DNA from: Gemmatimonadota bacterium
GTDB taxonomy: Bacteria > JAAXHH01
Length of the DNA stretch: 64,000 bases
NCBI GenBank assembly: GCA_009837395.1
Contig: VXTP01000022.1
Coordinates: forward strand, 1-64,000
Reading direction: 5' to 3'
Below the pieces are notes generated by a model. It was not told the DNA's origin. It did not search any database and saw nothing but the letters and a program-made list of their open reading frames with translations. Position 1 is the first letter of the stretch. Each line of letters opens with the position of its first letter. A program made the position numbers and the translations under genes. This document shows positions 26,858 through 35,998 of the stretch, piece after piece.

Positions 26858-27550
26858 ATGATAAAAAAACTGTTGCTGGTCTTTGTCGTCGCGGTCGTGG
26901 CCGGTGTGTCCGTGATGGGGTATTACCTGTGGAAGGGCCCCGACCTTTCCTCCTATGGCCATCTCGTCGAACCTGCGATTTCAACCATGCCGTCTCAGCG
27001 GATGATCGTGGTCGAGGTCAGGGGCGACCCGGACCACGTAGCATCCGAAGCTTACGAAATGCTGTACGATCTGTACTACGGTGTCGATGGCGTGGATTAC
27101 TGGCCCCTTCCGGCGCCCAGGGCTCGCTGGCCGATCTCGCCCGATCTCCCCAGGGAAGAGTGGATCGGAATCTATGGCATACCCGTTCCGGATTCGGTGG
27201 AGGAACTTCCGGAGTACGTCCACATACCCGGCATAACGGTTTCGATTTCGACCTGGGAATACGGAGAAGTCGTGGAACTGCTCTATATCGGTCCCTATGA
27301 AGACGAAACCCCCTCCATTGAACGACTGCGTAATTTCGCGGCGGAAAAAGGATATGCCTTCGCAGGTCCCCACGAGGAAGAATACCTGAAGGGACCCGGC
27401 ATGATTTTCAGGGGAAATCCCGAGGAATACGTCACCATCCTGCGGTACGTAATCAAGCCGATGATGGAATCTCCGGATGACGGAACCACATTGGAACCCA
27501 CCGGCGACACCGATAGCGAACCATTGGAAGGAACGGTTGTACCACAATAA
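26858..27550 (+). CDS. Membrane-anchored GyrI-like ligand-binding protein
   Basis: A 230-aa protein. An N-terminal membrane anchor (LLLVFVVAVVAGVSVMGYYL, residues 5-24) is followed by a GyrI/SOUL-like small-molecule-binding domain (GITVSISTWEYGEVVELLYI, then GPYEDETPSIERLRNFAAEK and GYAFAGPHEEEYL). A short acidic tail ends it. GGGAGG lies directly upstream of the ATG. GyrI-like domains bind hydrophobic or drug-like ligands in regulators and standalone proteins. Here the anchor suggests periplasmic display. The ligand is unknown. Confidence 0.82.
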   Translation: MIKKLLLVFVVAVVAGVSVMGYYLWKGPDLSSYGHLVEPAISTMPSQRMIVVEVRGDPDHVASEAYEMLYDLYYGVDGVDYWPLPAPRARWPISPDLPREEWIGIYGIPVPDSVEELPEYVHIPGITVSISTWEYGEVVELLYIGPYEDETPSIERLRNFAAEKGYAFAGPHEEEYLKGPGMIFRGNPEEYVTILRYVIKPMMESPDDGTTLEPTGDTDSEPLEGTVVPQ

Positions 27551-27575
27551 ACCCCTGCTGAACCAAGGAGGCGTC

Positions 27576-27980
27576 ATGCTTGAGTTAACCGGACTGAACT
27601 GGCTGGCCATTCTCGTGGCAACGGTCGCTGGATTCGCACTGGGCGCGATCTGGTACGGCCCGATTTTCGGCGAAGCGTGGTTGTCCGCGCTGGGCAAGAC
27701 GGCGGACCAGATTCAACCGTCCGCCACCCCCTTCGTCATCAGTTTCTTTACCGCCCTGATTACGGCGGTCGTACTCGCGATGCTCATCAGCGCCTTGAAC
27801 ATAACGACGCTGGGGGGAGGTGTATCGATCGGGCTCCTCGTGGGCATCGGCTTCATCGCCACGGCGATGGCTTCGGACGCCGCCTTCGGCGACACGGGGC
27901 TGAAACTGTGGTTGATCCAGTCCGGATACCGCGTGCTCTACAGCGTGGTGATGGGCGCGATTCTCGCCATGTGGCGGTAG
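27576..27980 (+). CDS. DUF1761-type membrane protein
   Basis: A 134-aa, four-helix membrane protein of the DUF1761 type (NWLAILVATVAGFALGAIWY and FGEAWLSALGKT near the N-terminus). The ATG at 27576 has an ideal AAGGAGG. It follows the GyrI-like gene by 25 bases and is probably co-transcribed. The family has no established function. Confidence 0.85.
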   Translation: MLELTGLNWLAILVATVAGFALGAIWYGPIFGEAWLSALGKTADQIQPSATPFVISFFTALITAVVLAMLISALNITTLGGGVSIGLLVGIGFIATAMASDAAFGDTGLKLWLIQSGYRVLYSVVMGAILAMWR

Positions 27981-28031
27981 GCGGACCGCACGGACAGCAC
28001 GGACCACACGGACAGCTCGGAAAGCACCCTC

Positions 28032-28670
28032 ATGGACCCGGACGCACTCCGCAGGGAATACGTATTCGGCAGTCTGGATGAACAGGATCTGAACGCAGAT
28101 CCGTTCAAGCAGTTCGACACCTGGTTTGCGAACGCCGTCGAGGCAGGAATCGAGATGGCGGACGTGATGACGGTCGCCACGGCCTCGCAGGCCGGCGTGC
28201 CTTCGGCCAGGATCGTCGTATTGCGGGGCGTCGACGAGCGGGGGTTCGTATTCTACACGGACTACCGCAGCGCGAAGAGCCGGGACCTGGACAAGAATCC
28301 AAGGGCCGCGCTGGTGTTCTACTGGAGGGAACTCGGACGCCAGGTCCGGATCGCGGGCGCGGTTCATCGGGTATCCGAGGAAGAATCCACCCGTTACTTC
28401 CGGTCCAGGCCCCTGGAAAGCCGCCTGGCGGCCCTGGCCTCGAGTCAGAGCGAGGTCATCGCCGATCGGAAGGTGCTGGAAGACCGCTACGAGGCGCTTA
28501 AGGCGGCGCACCCCTCAGGCGACGTACCCTGTCCCGACAGCTGGGGCGGTTACCGCGTTTCGCCCGACGAGTTCGAATTCTGGCAGGGACGGGAACTCCG
28601 CCTGCACGACCGTATACGTTACCGGCGCGGCGCAGACGGCCATTGGAAGATCGAACGGCTGTCGCCCTAG
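28032..28670 (+). CDS. pdxH: Pyridoxamine 5'-phosphate oxidase
   Basis: FMN-dependent oxidase that converts pyridoxine or pyridoxamine 5'-phosphate to pyridoxal 5'-phosphate. At 212 aa it has the normal length, with family motifs FVFYTDYRSAKSRDL (FMN binding), ALVFYWRELGRQVRIAG, FWQGRELRLHDRIRYRR (PLP-binding) and the near-terminal WKIERLSP. Several PLP enzymes occur in this window (SelA-like, class V aminotransferase). The flanking spacers are rich in short GGAC and CCC repeats. Confidence 0.96.
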   Translation: MDPDALRREYVFGSLDEQDLNADPFKQFDTWFANAVEAGIEMADVMTVATASQAGVPSARIVVLRGVDERGFVFYTDYRSAKSRDLDKNPRAALVFYWRELGRQVRIAGAVHRVSEEESTRYFRSRPLESRLAALASSQSEVIADRKVLEDRYEALKAAHPSGDVPCPDSWGGYRVSPDEFEFWQGRELRLHDRIRYRRGADGHWKIERLSP

Positions 28671-28775
28671 ATCCCCCCGTCCCCTGATTCTCGACGTTCC
28701 CTGGATCCCGCCGTCCCCCTGTATCCCGCGGGTCCCCTACCTAGGCCCCGCCATCTCCAACACGGGAAACAAACG

Positions 28776-29837
28776 ATGACGAAAAACCACGCGATGGGTC
28801 AGAAGGACAAAGCGATTCGGTTTGGTGTAGTGGGCTGCGGAGGGGCGGGCCATGCCGCCATACGTTCGGCCTGCGCCAGCACGCTGCTCGACGTCGTGGC
28901 GATCAGCGATCTGCTCGAGGAGCGCCGGACCCGGGTGGGCCGCGAGGAGGGCATCCCCCGCCTGTACGGACCCTACCAGGATCTGCTGGCTGACAAGGAG
29001 GTGGAAGCCGTCCTTCTGGCGGTGAATCCCCCCGCCCGTTATCCCATGGTCCTCGACGCGATCGCCGCGGGCAAGCACGTGCTTGTGCAGAAACCGCACG
29101 CCACCCGCGCCGACCACATCCTGACGTTCAAGGAAGCGGCCGAGCGCGCCGGTGTAACGATGCAGTTCTGCTTCTTCATGCGTCACGATCCAGTGAACCG
29201 CAGGACGCGCGTCGCGTTAAGCCGCGGGCGCATCGGCGAACCGTACCATGCCCGCATCTTTCTGAAATACAACCACAGGGCGCCATTGGACAGTCCCGAA
29301 GGCTGGACCCACGTGTTCGGCCAGAAGGGCGGCGCTTTGGGCCAGCACGCGTCCCACGAGCTGGACCTGGCCTGGTGGTGGATGGGCTGTCCGGATCCCC
29401 AATGGGCCTTTGCCGCCAAGCATGTCGTCGAGGCATTGTACGACGGTCCGGAAGGGCCGGCCGAAGACTATTTATCGGGGATTGCAGGTTTCGAAGGAGG
29501 CAAGACGATCCAGATCGACTGCTCCCGCTGGGTGCACTGCGACACGCCCACCGTGGTGGAAGTGTACGGGAGTAAGGGCGCTTATTCCCACGGTCAACTG
29601 TGGCACATGGAAGACGGCGTTTTCACCTCCCGGGATATCGACGACGAATCCGACGTGCCCCATTCCGATCCACCGAAAGACGGCCTGCCTTTCTACCACG
29701 AAGTCGAACACTTCGCCCGGGCGGTCGCCGGCCGCGTAAAGCCCGATGTCGATGCGAAAGACGCCTACAGGTACATGAAACTGCTTGACGCGATGTACGA
29801 CAGCTCGAAGACCGGCGAAAAGGTACACATCGGCTGA
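28776..29837 (+). CDS. Gfo/Idh/MocA-family oxidoreductase 1
   Basis: A 353-aa NAD(P)-dependent sugar or polyol dehydrogenase-type protein. The Rossmann motif is GVVGCGGAGHAAIRSA (about residues 13-28), and the substrate-side catalytic lysine lies in GKHVLVQKPHA (about 95). The second domain includes GALGQHASHELDLAWWWMG with the conserved His and Asp region. The substrate is unknown. ATG 28776 has a weak ribosome site; ATG 28794 (MGQKDKAIRFG) is an alternative. An SDR gene lies convergently downstream. Confidence 0.9.
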   Translation: MTKNHAMGQKDKAIRFGVVGCGGAGHAAIRSACASTLLDVVAISDLLEERRTRVGREEGIPRLYGPYQDLLADKEVEAVLLAVNPPARYPMVLDAIAAGKHVLVQKPHATRADHILTFKEAAERAGVTMQFCFFMRHDPVNRRTRVALSRGRIGEPYHARIFLKYNHRAPLDSPEGWTHVFGQKGGALGQHASHELDLAWWWMGCPDPQWAFAAKHVVEALYDGPEGPAEDYLSGIAGFEGGKTIQIDCSRWVHCDTPTVVEVYGSKGAYSHGQLWHMEDGVFTSRDIDDESDVPHSDPPKDGLPFYHEVEHFARAVAGRVKPDVDAKDAYRYMKLLDAMYDSSKTGEKVHIG

Positions 29838-29870
29838 ACACGCGGGACGTTCGCCGCCTGTCAGAGGGGC

Positions 29871-30620
29871 TCAGCGCGCCGACCAGCCCCCGTCGACAGC
29901 CAGCGCGTGCCCCGTCGTGAAGGATGACCGGTCCGAACACAGCCAGAGAATAGCGTCCGCCACTTCCTCGCCCTTGCACCAGCGTCCCAGGGGGTGCCGG
30001 CCGTCGTCCGCCCTGGATTCGGTGAAGACGCGCGGGAAGCGAAGGGACGGTCGGGCCAGGCTGCCGGGGCATACCGCGTTGATACGGATGCCTTCCCGGG
30101 CGTATTCCAGCGCCGCGGATTTCGTCAGGCCGATCACGCCGTGCTTGCTGGCGGCGTAGCCGGACATGCCGCCTATGCCCACAAGGCCGGCGACGGACGA
30201 GACATTCACTATAGCCCCTCCACCCTGATCGAGCATGGCGGGAATCTCGTATTTCATGGAAAGCCAGACGCCCTTGAGGTTGACGTCGATCATGTCATCC
30301 CACCGGTCTTCTTTCCACTTGTGCGTCAGTGCCTCGTACCGGTAGACGCCCGCGTTGTTCACGGCGAAATCCAGGCGTCCGAAGCGTTTTCGGGTCTGCC
30401 GAACCGCTGCCCGGACCTGGGCGGCGTCGGTAACATCGGTGCGAATGAAATGCACCTTCTCGCTGCGTGTCCGGAATAGCTCCAGGCTGCGTGGACAGGG
30501 GGTCAGGTCCGTTGCGGTCACCGAAGCGCCGGCCTCCAGCATCGCTATCGTCGTGAATCGCCCGATTCCATTGCACGCACCGGTTACCAGGGCGGCTTTG
30601 CCGGTGAAGTCGTAAGCCAT
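29871..30620 (-). CDS. Short-chain dehydrogenase/reductase
   Basis: A 249-aa classical SDR. It has the cofactor motif VTGACNGIGRF (TGxxxGxG), NNAG, catalytic Ser in IVNVSS, the catalytic pair in GYAASKHGVIGLTKSAALEY (YxxxK), and the C-terminal FTTGHALAVDGGWSA. The start is the ATG at 30620. The substrate cannot be predicted. It is followed upstream on the same strand by ANK7 (19-base gap), so the two may be co-transcribed. Confidence 0.93.
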   Translation of the reverse strand: MAYDFTGKAALVTGACNGIGRFTTIAMLEAGASVTATDLTPCPRSLELFRTRSEKVHFIRTDVTDAAQVRAAVRQTRKRFGRLDFAVNNAGVYRYEALTHKWKEDRWDDMIDVNLKGVWLSMKYEIPAMLDQGGGAIVNVSSVAGLVGIGGMSGYAASKHGVIGLTKSAALEYAREGIRINAVCPGSLARPSLRFPRVFTESRADDGRHPLGRWCKGEEVADAILWLCSDRSSFTTGHALAVDGGWSAR

Positions 30621-30639
30621 GGCCTGTTTCCGTGTCGCC

Positions 30640-31434
30640 CTAGAGCAGACGGACGATGTCCTCGCCCCGTCCGACCCTGAGAGCTGTTTCGCGCGGCGTT
30701 TCATGGGCGACGTTGGCCTGGGACCGGCTGCAACCGGCGGCAATCAGCGCCTCAATCACTTCGGGCCGGTTCAACTGGGCGGCCATGTGCAGCGGCGAAT
30801 CGCCCTGGTAGACGGGGCCCCAGTCCGACTGAACGCCGACGCCTGCACGGCGGTTCGGATCCAGGCCGGCTTCCTTTAGAATGTGAATGGTCTCGAGGTG
30901 ATCGGCAACCAGTTCGTCGCCGGGCCTGACTTCCGCGGCGGAATGAAAGGCGGATGATCCGTTGTGGGGATTGATCTGGCCGGGATCTGCACCCAGCCCG
31001 ATGAGCATCTTCAAACGATCGGGATCGATCTGCCACACCGCGAAATACACCGGTGCGCCGCCGTTGTCGTGCCAACGGTTGACGTCGCCGCCATGATCGA
31101 TCAGGTATCGCGCCATGTCTTCGTCCCGACAAAGACAGAGTGGCCGGCCATGCACGTTTTCGATATTGGGGTCGGCGCCTGCTTCGACGAGCAGCTTTAC
31201 CATGTCGAAGTTCGTTCTGCGTTCCACCTGGCGCCAGTCGATCTGCTGTTGCGGAGGACCGCTGACGGCAAAGGACAGGGTATATACCGGGAAGCGGCCC
31301 TCCCGGAAAGGATCGTCGAAGGCTTCGTGGCTGAAATCGGCCAGAGACGGGTCTTCATCCAGCATTTCGGCCATGAGGACGAGGTCTTCGGCGTACACGG
31401 CGCCGATCCACTGTTTTTCCTTGTCAAATCTCAT
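30640..31434 (-). CDS. Ankyrin-repeat protein, short type (ANK7)
   Basis: A 264-aa protein from the ATG at 31434, with GGGAG six bases upstream. The N-terminus (DKEKQWIGAVYAEDLVLMAE) already forms a repeat-like helix pair. Canonical repeats follow (EAGADPNIENVHGRPL, DHGGDVNRWHDNGGAPVYFA, GLGADPGQINPHNGSSAFHS, YQGDSPLHMAAQLNRPEVIE). It ends just before the SDR gene on the same strand. Confidence 0.9.
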   Translation of the reverse strand: MRFDKEKQWIGAVYAEDLVLMAEMLDEDPSLADFSHEAFDDPFREGRFPVYTLSFAVSGPPQQQIDWRQVERRTNFDMVKLLVEAGADPNIENVHGRPLCLCRDEDMARYLIDHGGDVNRWHDNGGAPVYFAVWQIDPDRLKMLIGLGADPGQINPHNGSSAFHSAAEVRPGDELVADHLETIHILKEAGLDPNRRAGVGVQSDWGPVYQGDSPLHMAAQLNRPEVIEALIAAGCSRSQANVAHETPRETALRVGRGEDIVRLL

Positions 31435-31588
31435 CGACCGCTCCCATAATATCGACAAAACATGGTTAGTGCCGCCGGGCTGCACTGTCAATACAAACCT
31501 CGATATGCCCCGGCAGTGAGGAGGGTCGGCTGAAATCTTTTTTATTTGTAACGTCGACCGTTCTAACTGACACTAATACTATAGCGTA

Positions 31589-32107
31589 GTGATCACTATG
31601 GCGGAACCTCTGGCCAGGATAACGCCGGAATACTGTATCGACATCGTACGGGAGTACCCCTTTCCGGTCGCCCGTGTGTGGGCAGCCGTTACGACGGCGG
31701 AGGGGATCTCGGCCTGGATGAAGTACGAAGCCACGTTGGACCGCCGTCTGGGTGGCAGGATCTTCGTGGACTTCAAGTCGGAAGGCAACCTGGAAGGCAC
31801 GGTCTGCGAATGGGTCCCGGAACGAGTGTTTGCATACACCTGGGGGCTATCCGTGGTCCGGTGGGTGCTCGAGCCCGGTGAGGGCGGCACGCGACTGCAT
31901 TTCACGAATTCCCACGTCACCCCGGATATCCTGATGGGATTCGCCGCCGGCTGGCACGCCTTCATCGACCACCTTGGGCCTTATCTGGCCGGGACCACCG
32001 TGGAAGACCGGTATGACGATCTCATGGAGGTCTATGCGGATCGATACAGCCACCTGGTCGCGGACAACGTTGCGGACAACGACGACACCGAGGAGAAGCA
32101 GACATGA
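31589..32107 (+). CDS. SRPBCC (AHSA1-like) domain protein
   Basis: A 172-aa protein with the START-like SRPBCC fold seen as REYPFPVARVWAAVTTAEGI, then WMKYEATLDRRLGGRIFVDF and GFAAGWHAFIDHLGPYL. Such proteins bind hydrophobic ligands in a deep cavity. The start is either the GTG at 31589 or the ATG at 31598. Its stop overlaps the ANK8 start by four bases (ATGA), so the two are translationally coupled. The region upstream is AT-rich and is the probable promoter. Confidence 0.88.
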   Translation: MITMAEPLARITPEYCIDIVREYPFPVARVWAAVTTAEGISAWMKYEATLDRRLGGRIFVDFKSEGNLEGTVCEWVPERVFAYTWGLSVVRWVLEPGEGGTRLHFTNSHVTPDILMGFAAGWHAFIDHLGPYLAGTTVEDRYDDLMEVYADRYSHLVADNVADNDDTEEKQT

Positions 32108-33813
32108 CGAACGAGACAACCTCCGGCGCCTTCACCGTGGCCGAACTGTGTGAAGCGTCGGCCGATGGAGATTTGAAGCGCATCCATTCCATTCTGGCCG
32201 TAGCGCCCCACCTGGTGGGTGTGGACATGGCGTCCTACGACGAGCACCGCGCCCTGCACCACGCGGTGATGAACCGCCGGATCGACGCGGTTTCCGCCCT
32301 CATGGCCGCGGGGGCCGACCCGCACCAGGGCGTCTATCCCCACCGGGACGCATCCACGCCCCTGGTCATGGCCCGCGACCGTGGATTTGAAGACGTCATT
32401 GAAACGATCAACGAGGAAATGGAACGGCGGCGGGAAGCGAATCTCTGCCCGAATCTTACCGTTGCACCGGAGGTGGTGCTCCTCGCTGAGAAAGTCGCCG
32501 ATGGCGACGTGGCCGGCGCGATGCGGGAAATCCACGCCGCGCCCGAACTCGCGGAGGCCTGCGACGAAGACGGGAATACGGTCCTGCACCACGCGGCCAT
32601 CCACGGTCATCCCGGACTCGTTCAGGCGCTGCTTTCACTCAAGGCCGACACGGGAAAGACCAACCTCGAAGGCCGAACCCCCCTCGAACTGGCCGTAGAT
32701 CAAACGGCCGCAACGGACCGGCGGCAGTCGGAAGGCTGTTTCATGGCCGCCGGCATCCTCATGAGCGCGGGTGCCCCAAGAAGCCTGCGTACGAACGTGA
32801 TGCTGGGGGACGAGGAAGCCGTGCGACAGGTCGCGGCGAGCCACCCCGGTCTGTTCGAACCGGATGTGGATACCGAAACCCACTTGCTGGGGGACGCCGT
32901 CCGCCACAATCGGTACGAGATGGTGAAGCTGCTGCTCGATCTCGGCATGGATCCCAACCAGCGTTACCGCATCCAGTCCCTGGAGGAAGAGACGTACAAC
33001 TGGGGCGAACCGCTGTGGATCGCGGCAGGCGACGGCCAGCACGACATCGCGCGGTTGCTGCTGGAACGGGGCGCCGACGCCAACGCCGCCGTGTACGCCT
33101 CCGGCAATCCCATGAGCCGCGCCTACAATAACAGGGACGAGCGGATGAAACGGCTGCTTTACCGGTACGGAGGATCGATGACGCCGGACGGCGCGGCCCT
33201 GGAATGCGATACCTCCGCGGCAGTCATGGCGCTGAACCTGCAGCCCGACCTCGTGGAGCAGATCCTGTGGGGCGCCGCCTGCGGGGGCGATCCCAGCGTC
33301 GTCGGCGTGTGCCTGCGCAAGCTGGACTGGGCGCTGGACGATCCACGGTGGTACAGGCTCCTCATCCAGCCCATCGGCATCTGGCCCTGCGGTCCACATC
33401 GCAAGTACCGGGATTTCGATCGTTCCGTATTCCCGGAGATCCTCCGCATGTTCCTGGATCATGGGGTGGACCCGAACGTGAAGGGCCGGCGCGACACATC
33501 ACTTCCGCATTATATCGCCGCTACCGGGAAGGTCTGGGGTCAGCCGAATCTGAAAGAGGACGAACGGATCGAGTTCGCGCGCCTGCTCCTTGTATACGGC
33601 GCCTCGCTTGAAGGCAGGGATACGCTGCTTCATTCCACGCCCCTGGCCTGGGCGGCCCGCTGGGGCCGGGACGCACTGGTCAACCTCTATCTCGAGCACG
33701 GCGCCGATCCGCAGCCCGAAGGGGAATCCTGGACCACGCCGCTCGCCTGGGCCGAACGGTATAGGCATGCCGCCATCGCGGACCGTCTGAGGGAGGCCGG
33801 CGCCGTTTCCTAA
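32104..33813 (+). CDS. Ankyrin-repeat protein, long type (ANK8)
   Basis: A 569-aa ankyrin protein with the same arrangement as ANK4 and the sigma-ankyrin fusion: AELCEASADGDLKRIHSILA, AAGADPHQG, a helical spacer (DRGFEDVIETINEEMERR), EDGNTVLHHAAIHGHPGLVQ, ERGADANAAV, DHGVDPNVKGRRDTSLPHYI. The final pair (STPLAWAARWGRDALVNLYL, then TTPLAWAERYRHAAIADRLR) closely matches the end of the sigma fusion. Coupling to the SRPBCC gene suggests a shared role, perhaps ligand sensing plus protein binding. Confidence 0.9.
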   Translation: MTNETTSGAFTVAELCEASADGDLKRIHSILAVAPHLVGVDMASYDEHRALHHAVMNRRIDAVSALMAAGADPHQGVYPHRDASTPLVMARDRGFEDVIETINEEMERRREANLCPNLTVAPEVVLLAEKVADGDVAGAMREIHAAPELAEACDEDGNTVLHHAAIHGHPGLVQALLSLKADTGKTNLEGRTPLELAVDQTAATDRRQSEGCFMAAGILMSAGAPRSLRTNVMLGDEEAVRQVAASHPGLFEPDVDTETHLLGDAVRHNRYEMVKLLLDLGMDPNQRYRIQSLEEETYNWGEPLWIAAGDGQHDIARLLLERGADANAAVYASGNPMSRAYNNRDERMKRLLYRYGGSMTPDGAALECDTSAAVMALNLQPDLVEQILWGAACGGDPSVVGVCLRKLDWALDDPRWYRLLIQPIGIWPCGPHRKYRDFDRSVFPEILRMFLDHGVDPNVKGRRDTSLPHYIAATGKVWGQPNLKEDERIEFARLLLVYGASLEGRDTLLHSTPLAWAARWGRDALVNLYLEHGADPQPEGESWTTPLAWAERYRHAAIADRLREAGAVS

Positions 33814-33825
33814 AACGACTGTTGC

Positions 33826-34998
33826 TCACCCGTCTCGGGGGGCTGGTGGCCTGTCCCGGTCAGGATGCCAGCGGGTGGCGGCGACATGGGTGGTTTCATC
33901 TTCCGTCGTGATGTAATAGACGGTCAGGATGGTACCGTCATCCAATTCCGCCGAGATCGGATAGCCCACGTCCGCGCCGCCCATCCGGGGTCGCTTCTCC
34001 GGCGGCCACGCACTCGAAACACCCCCGCCGTCATCCCTGAGCACGTATTCGTGGTCCGTGTCCCACGTCCGTCCGCCGTCCTCGCTGATCAAGGCCCGAA
34101 TGCCCATCGGGGCGCGGCGGTAGCCGTAGGTACACAGAACGCGTCCGTCATGGAGTTTGAGCAGGTGGTTCGGATAGCCCTCGAACGACGTCTCAACCGG
34201 GCGGGTCCAGGTCTTGCCGCCGTCTTCGGACCAGACTTCCAGGGTGTAGAACCGGTCCCTGTGAAAGGTACGCTCAACGGTAGCCGGATCCCAATAACAC
34301 GTCGAGCGAATATGGCCCAGGATACGGTTCGGCTCCGTCTCCACCAGGGCCCATTCGCTGCCGATACGCGGCACGGCTTCATGGAGATGCCAGGTCTCTC
34401 CGTCGTCGACGGACCGGAACAGGAGGCAGTCGCTCTCGCCCCCGGCGCGCATCGCGTATATGGGCAACAACCACGTACCGTCTTCGAGAATGATACCGCG
34501 TGGAAATCCGACCGTGAATTGATAGCCAGGCACGTTCCAGGTGCGCCGGTCCCAGGTATTCCCCCCATCCTGGGACCTGATCACCGCCAGTCGATACCCC
34601 GTGATGATTAACTTTCCCGGAAAACGGGACGTGTACGTCTCATCCACTACGAACCGCAGGCCGCGAGCCTCGGCTTCTTCCCGGCGGTCCATTGTCCAGA
34701 ATTCATGCCCCACCGAGCCCACCGCCATCAGGGTTCCGTCGGGTAAAACGCCGGAAAGCCGGTCGTAGCGCTCCCGTGGCGATACTCCCGGCCAGTTGGG
34801 CGGTAGCAAGGGATCTTCCGACAGCGTCCAAGTTCGTCCGTCGTCGCGTGACTCAAACGTCAGCCAGCCGGAGAGACCGTAGTGATCCCCGAAAGGCGAA
34901 GAGATGCAGCCGATCGAAAGCCGCCCGTCCGGAAGTTGATTCAATACGGGAAACGCGTTGTAGCGTCCCTTTCCTTTTGTAACAATACAGTGTTGCAT
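33826..34998 (-). CDS. Sialidase-superfamily six-bladed beta-propeller
   Basis: A 390-aa protein with at least five Asp-box motifs (SRDDGRTW, SQDGGNTW, SVDDGETW, SEDGGKTW, SEDGGRTW), diagnostic of the sialidase/BNR propeller fold. No signal peptide is visible, so it may act on oligosaccharides in the cytoplasm. I cannot confirm the Arg triad or the substrate, so 'sialidase' should be read as a fold name. AGGA precedes the ATG. It converges with ANK8 with 12 bases between the stops. Confidence 0.88.
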   Translation of the reverse strand: MQHCIVTKGKGRYNAFPVLNQLPDGRLSIGCISSPFGDHYGLSGWLTFESRDDGRTWTLSEDPLLPPNWPGVSPRERYDRLSGVLPDGTLMAVGSVGHEFWTMDRREEAEARGLRFVVDETYTSRFPGKLIITGYRLAVIRSQDGGNTWDRRTWNVPGYQFTVGFPRGIILEDGTWLLPIYAMRAGGESDCLLFRSVDDGETWHLHEAVPRIGSEWALVETEPNRILGHIRSTCYWDPATVERTFHRDRFYTLEVWSEDGGKTWTRPVETSFEGYPNHLLKLHDGRVLCTYGYRRAPMGIRALISEDGGRTWDTDHEYVLRDDGGGVSSAWPPEKRPRMGGADVGYPISAELDDGTILTVYYITTEDETTHVAATRWHPDRDRPPAPRDG

Positions 34999-35114
34999 GG
35001 TAATTCCTGGAGGTACCTGGTAATCCTTAGTGTTGCCTGGATGCTGCGGGAAATGCGCACGAAGCGAGGATGATTTACTGGCGTAAGGTCCGTTGTGTCA
35101 ATAAAATTACGTCC

Positions 35115-35810
35115 ATGGACCGCATTCCCATTCCCCACAGTCTCTCCATAACGCTGGACCGTATCAACGAACGGCACTTCCTCGGCGAATCGTTCGACCG
35201 GATCGAAGCGGAACACACCCTGGACTGGCTGGCCGGTCGTTTCGGCGCGGATTCCGCCTATGCCGGGACATTCGGCGTTACCGAACAGGACAGCCGATCC
35301 AAACTCTATACCTTCACGGGTGAGCGGCTTCAATCGGCGTCGCTGCGGCATATCCACGCCGAGGAAACCTGCCGGGCTATCATCCTGCTGAACCGCCGTG
35401 TCGGGCGCGACCGGCTTCCCGAACTCGAGGCGGCAACGTCCGAACTGCTCGGGTGTTTCGAGGCGGCGCACGCGAAGGGCAAACCGCGGGGTACGTTCTG
35501 CTGCGGTCCGTGCACCGTCTCGCTCTGGCGGCACATGGCCATTGGCGGTCTTGGTGACTACGCCCGTCACCTGGACGAAGGAATCGGCGTATTGGCGAGC
35601 CACGAAGACGGGGCGGGGACGTGGCGCCGGTTCCCCTTCTACTACACTTTGCTTGCCCTGTCCGAGGTAGACACGCCGAATGCCCGGCGCGCTGTGTCGT
35701 ACGCCTTTCCGGAATGCGAACGCCGCCTGAATACCATTAGGCGAAACACCCCGTTTGGCGTTCGAAGATACGGGTTGTTGTCCCGGATCCTTGAGAAAAA
35801 CGCTGCTTAA
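35115..35810 (+). CDS. Unrecognised protein with CCGPC motif
   Basis: A 231-aa soluble protein from the ATG at 35115 (MDRIPIPHSLSITLDRINER). I do not recognise a family. A conserved-looking stretch GTFCCGPCTVSLWRHMAIGG (about residues 133-152) holds three cysteines and could bind metal or do redox chemistry. The rest is helical, with alternating Arg and Glu. It is divergent from the sialidase-like gene, with a 116-base gap. Confidence 0.75.
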   Translation: MDRIPIPHSLSITLDRINERHFLGESFDRIEAEHTLDWLAGRFGADSAYAGTFGVTEQDSRSKLYTFTGERLQSASLRHIHAEETCRAIILLNRRVGRDRLPELEAATSELLGCFEAAHAKGKPRGTFCCGPCTVSLWRHMAIGGLGDYARHLDEGIGVLASHEDGAGTWRRFPFYYTLLALSEVDTPNARRAVSYAFPECERRLNTIRRNTPFGVRRYGLLSRILEKNAA

Positions 35811-35998
35811 ATGGAATTTGGATGATGGGCTTGACGCGAAACGGACCAGGCGTTAGTTTGATGTCCGTTGCGCACCGGGGCGTATCCATTCCGCGGAAAA
35901 GGCCGAGCCTACCCGATCCATTTCGTAACTTAAGAATACGCGAATCTCTTTCTTCTCCGAAAATGCGGAATCGGAGTGCCATGGAAAGGAATTCGCCG

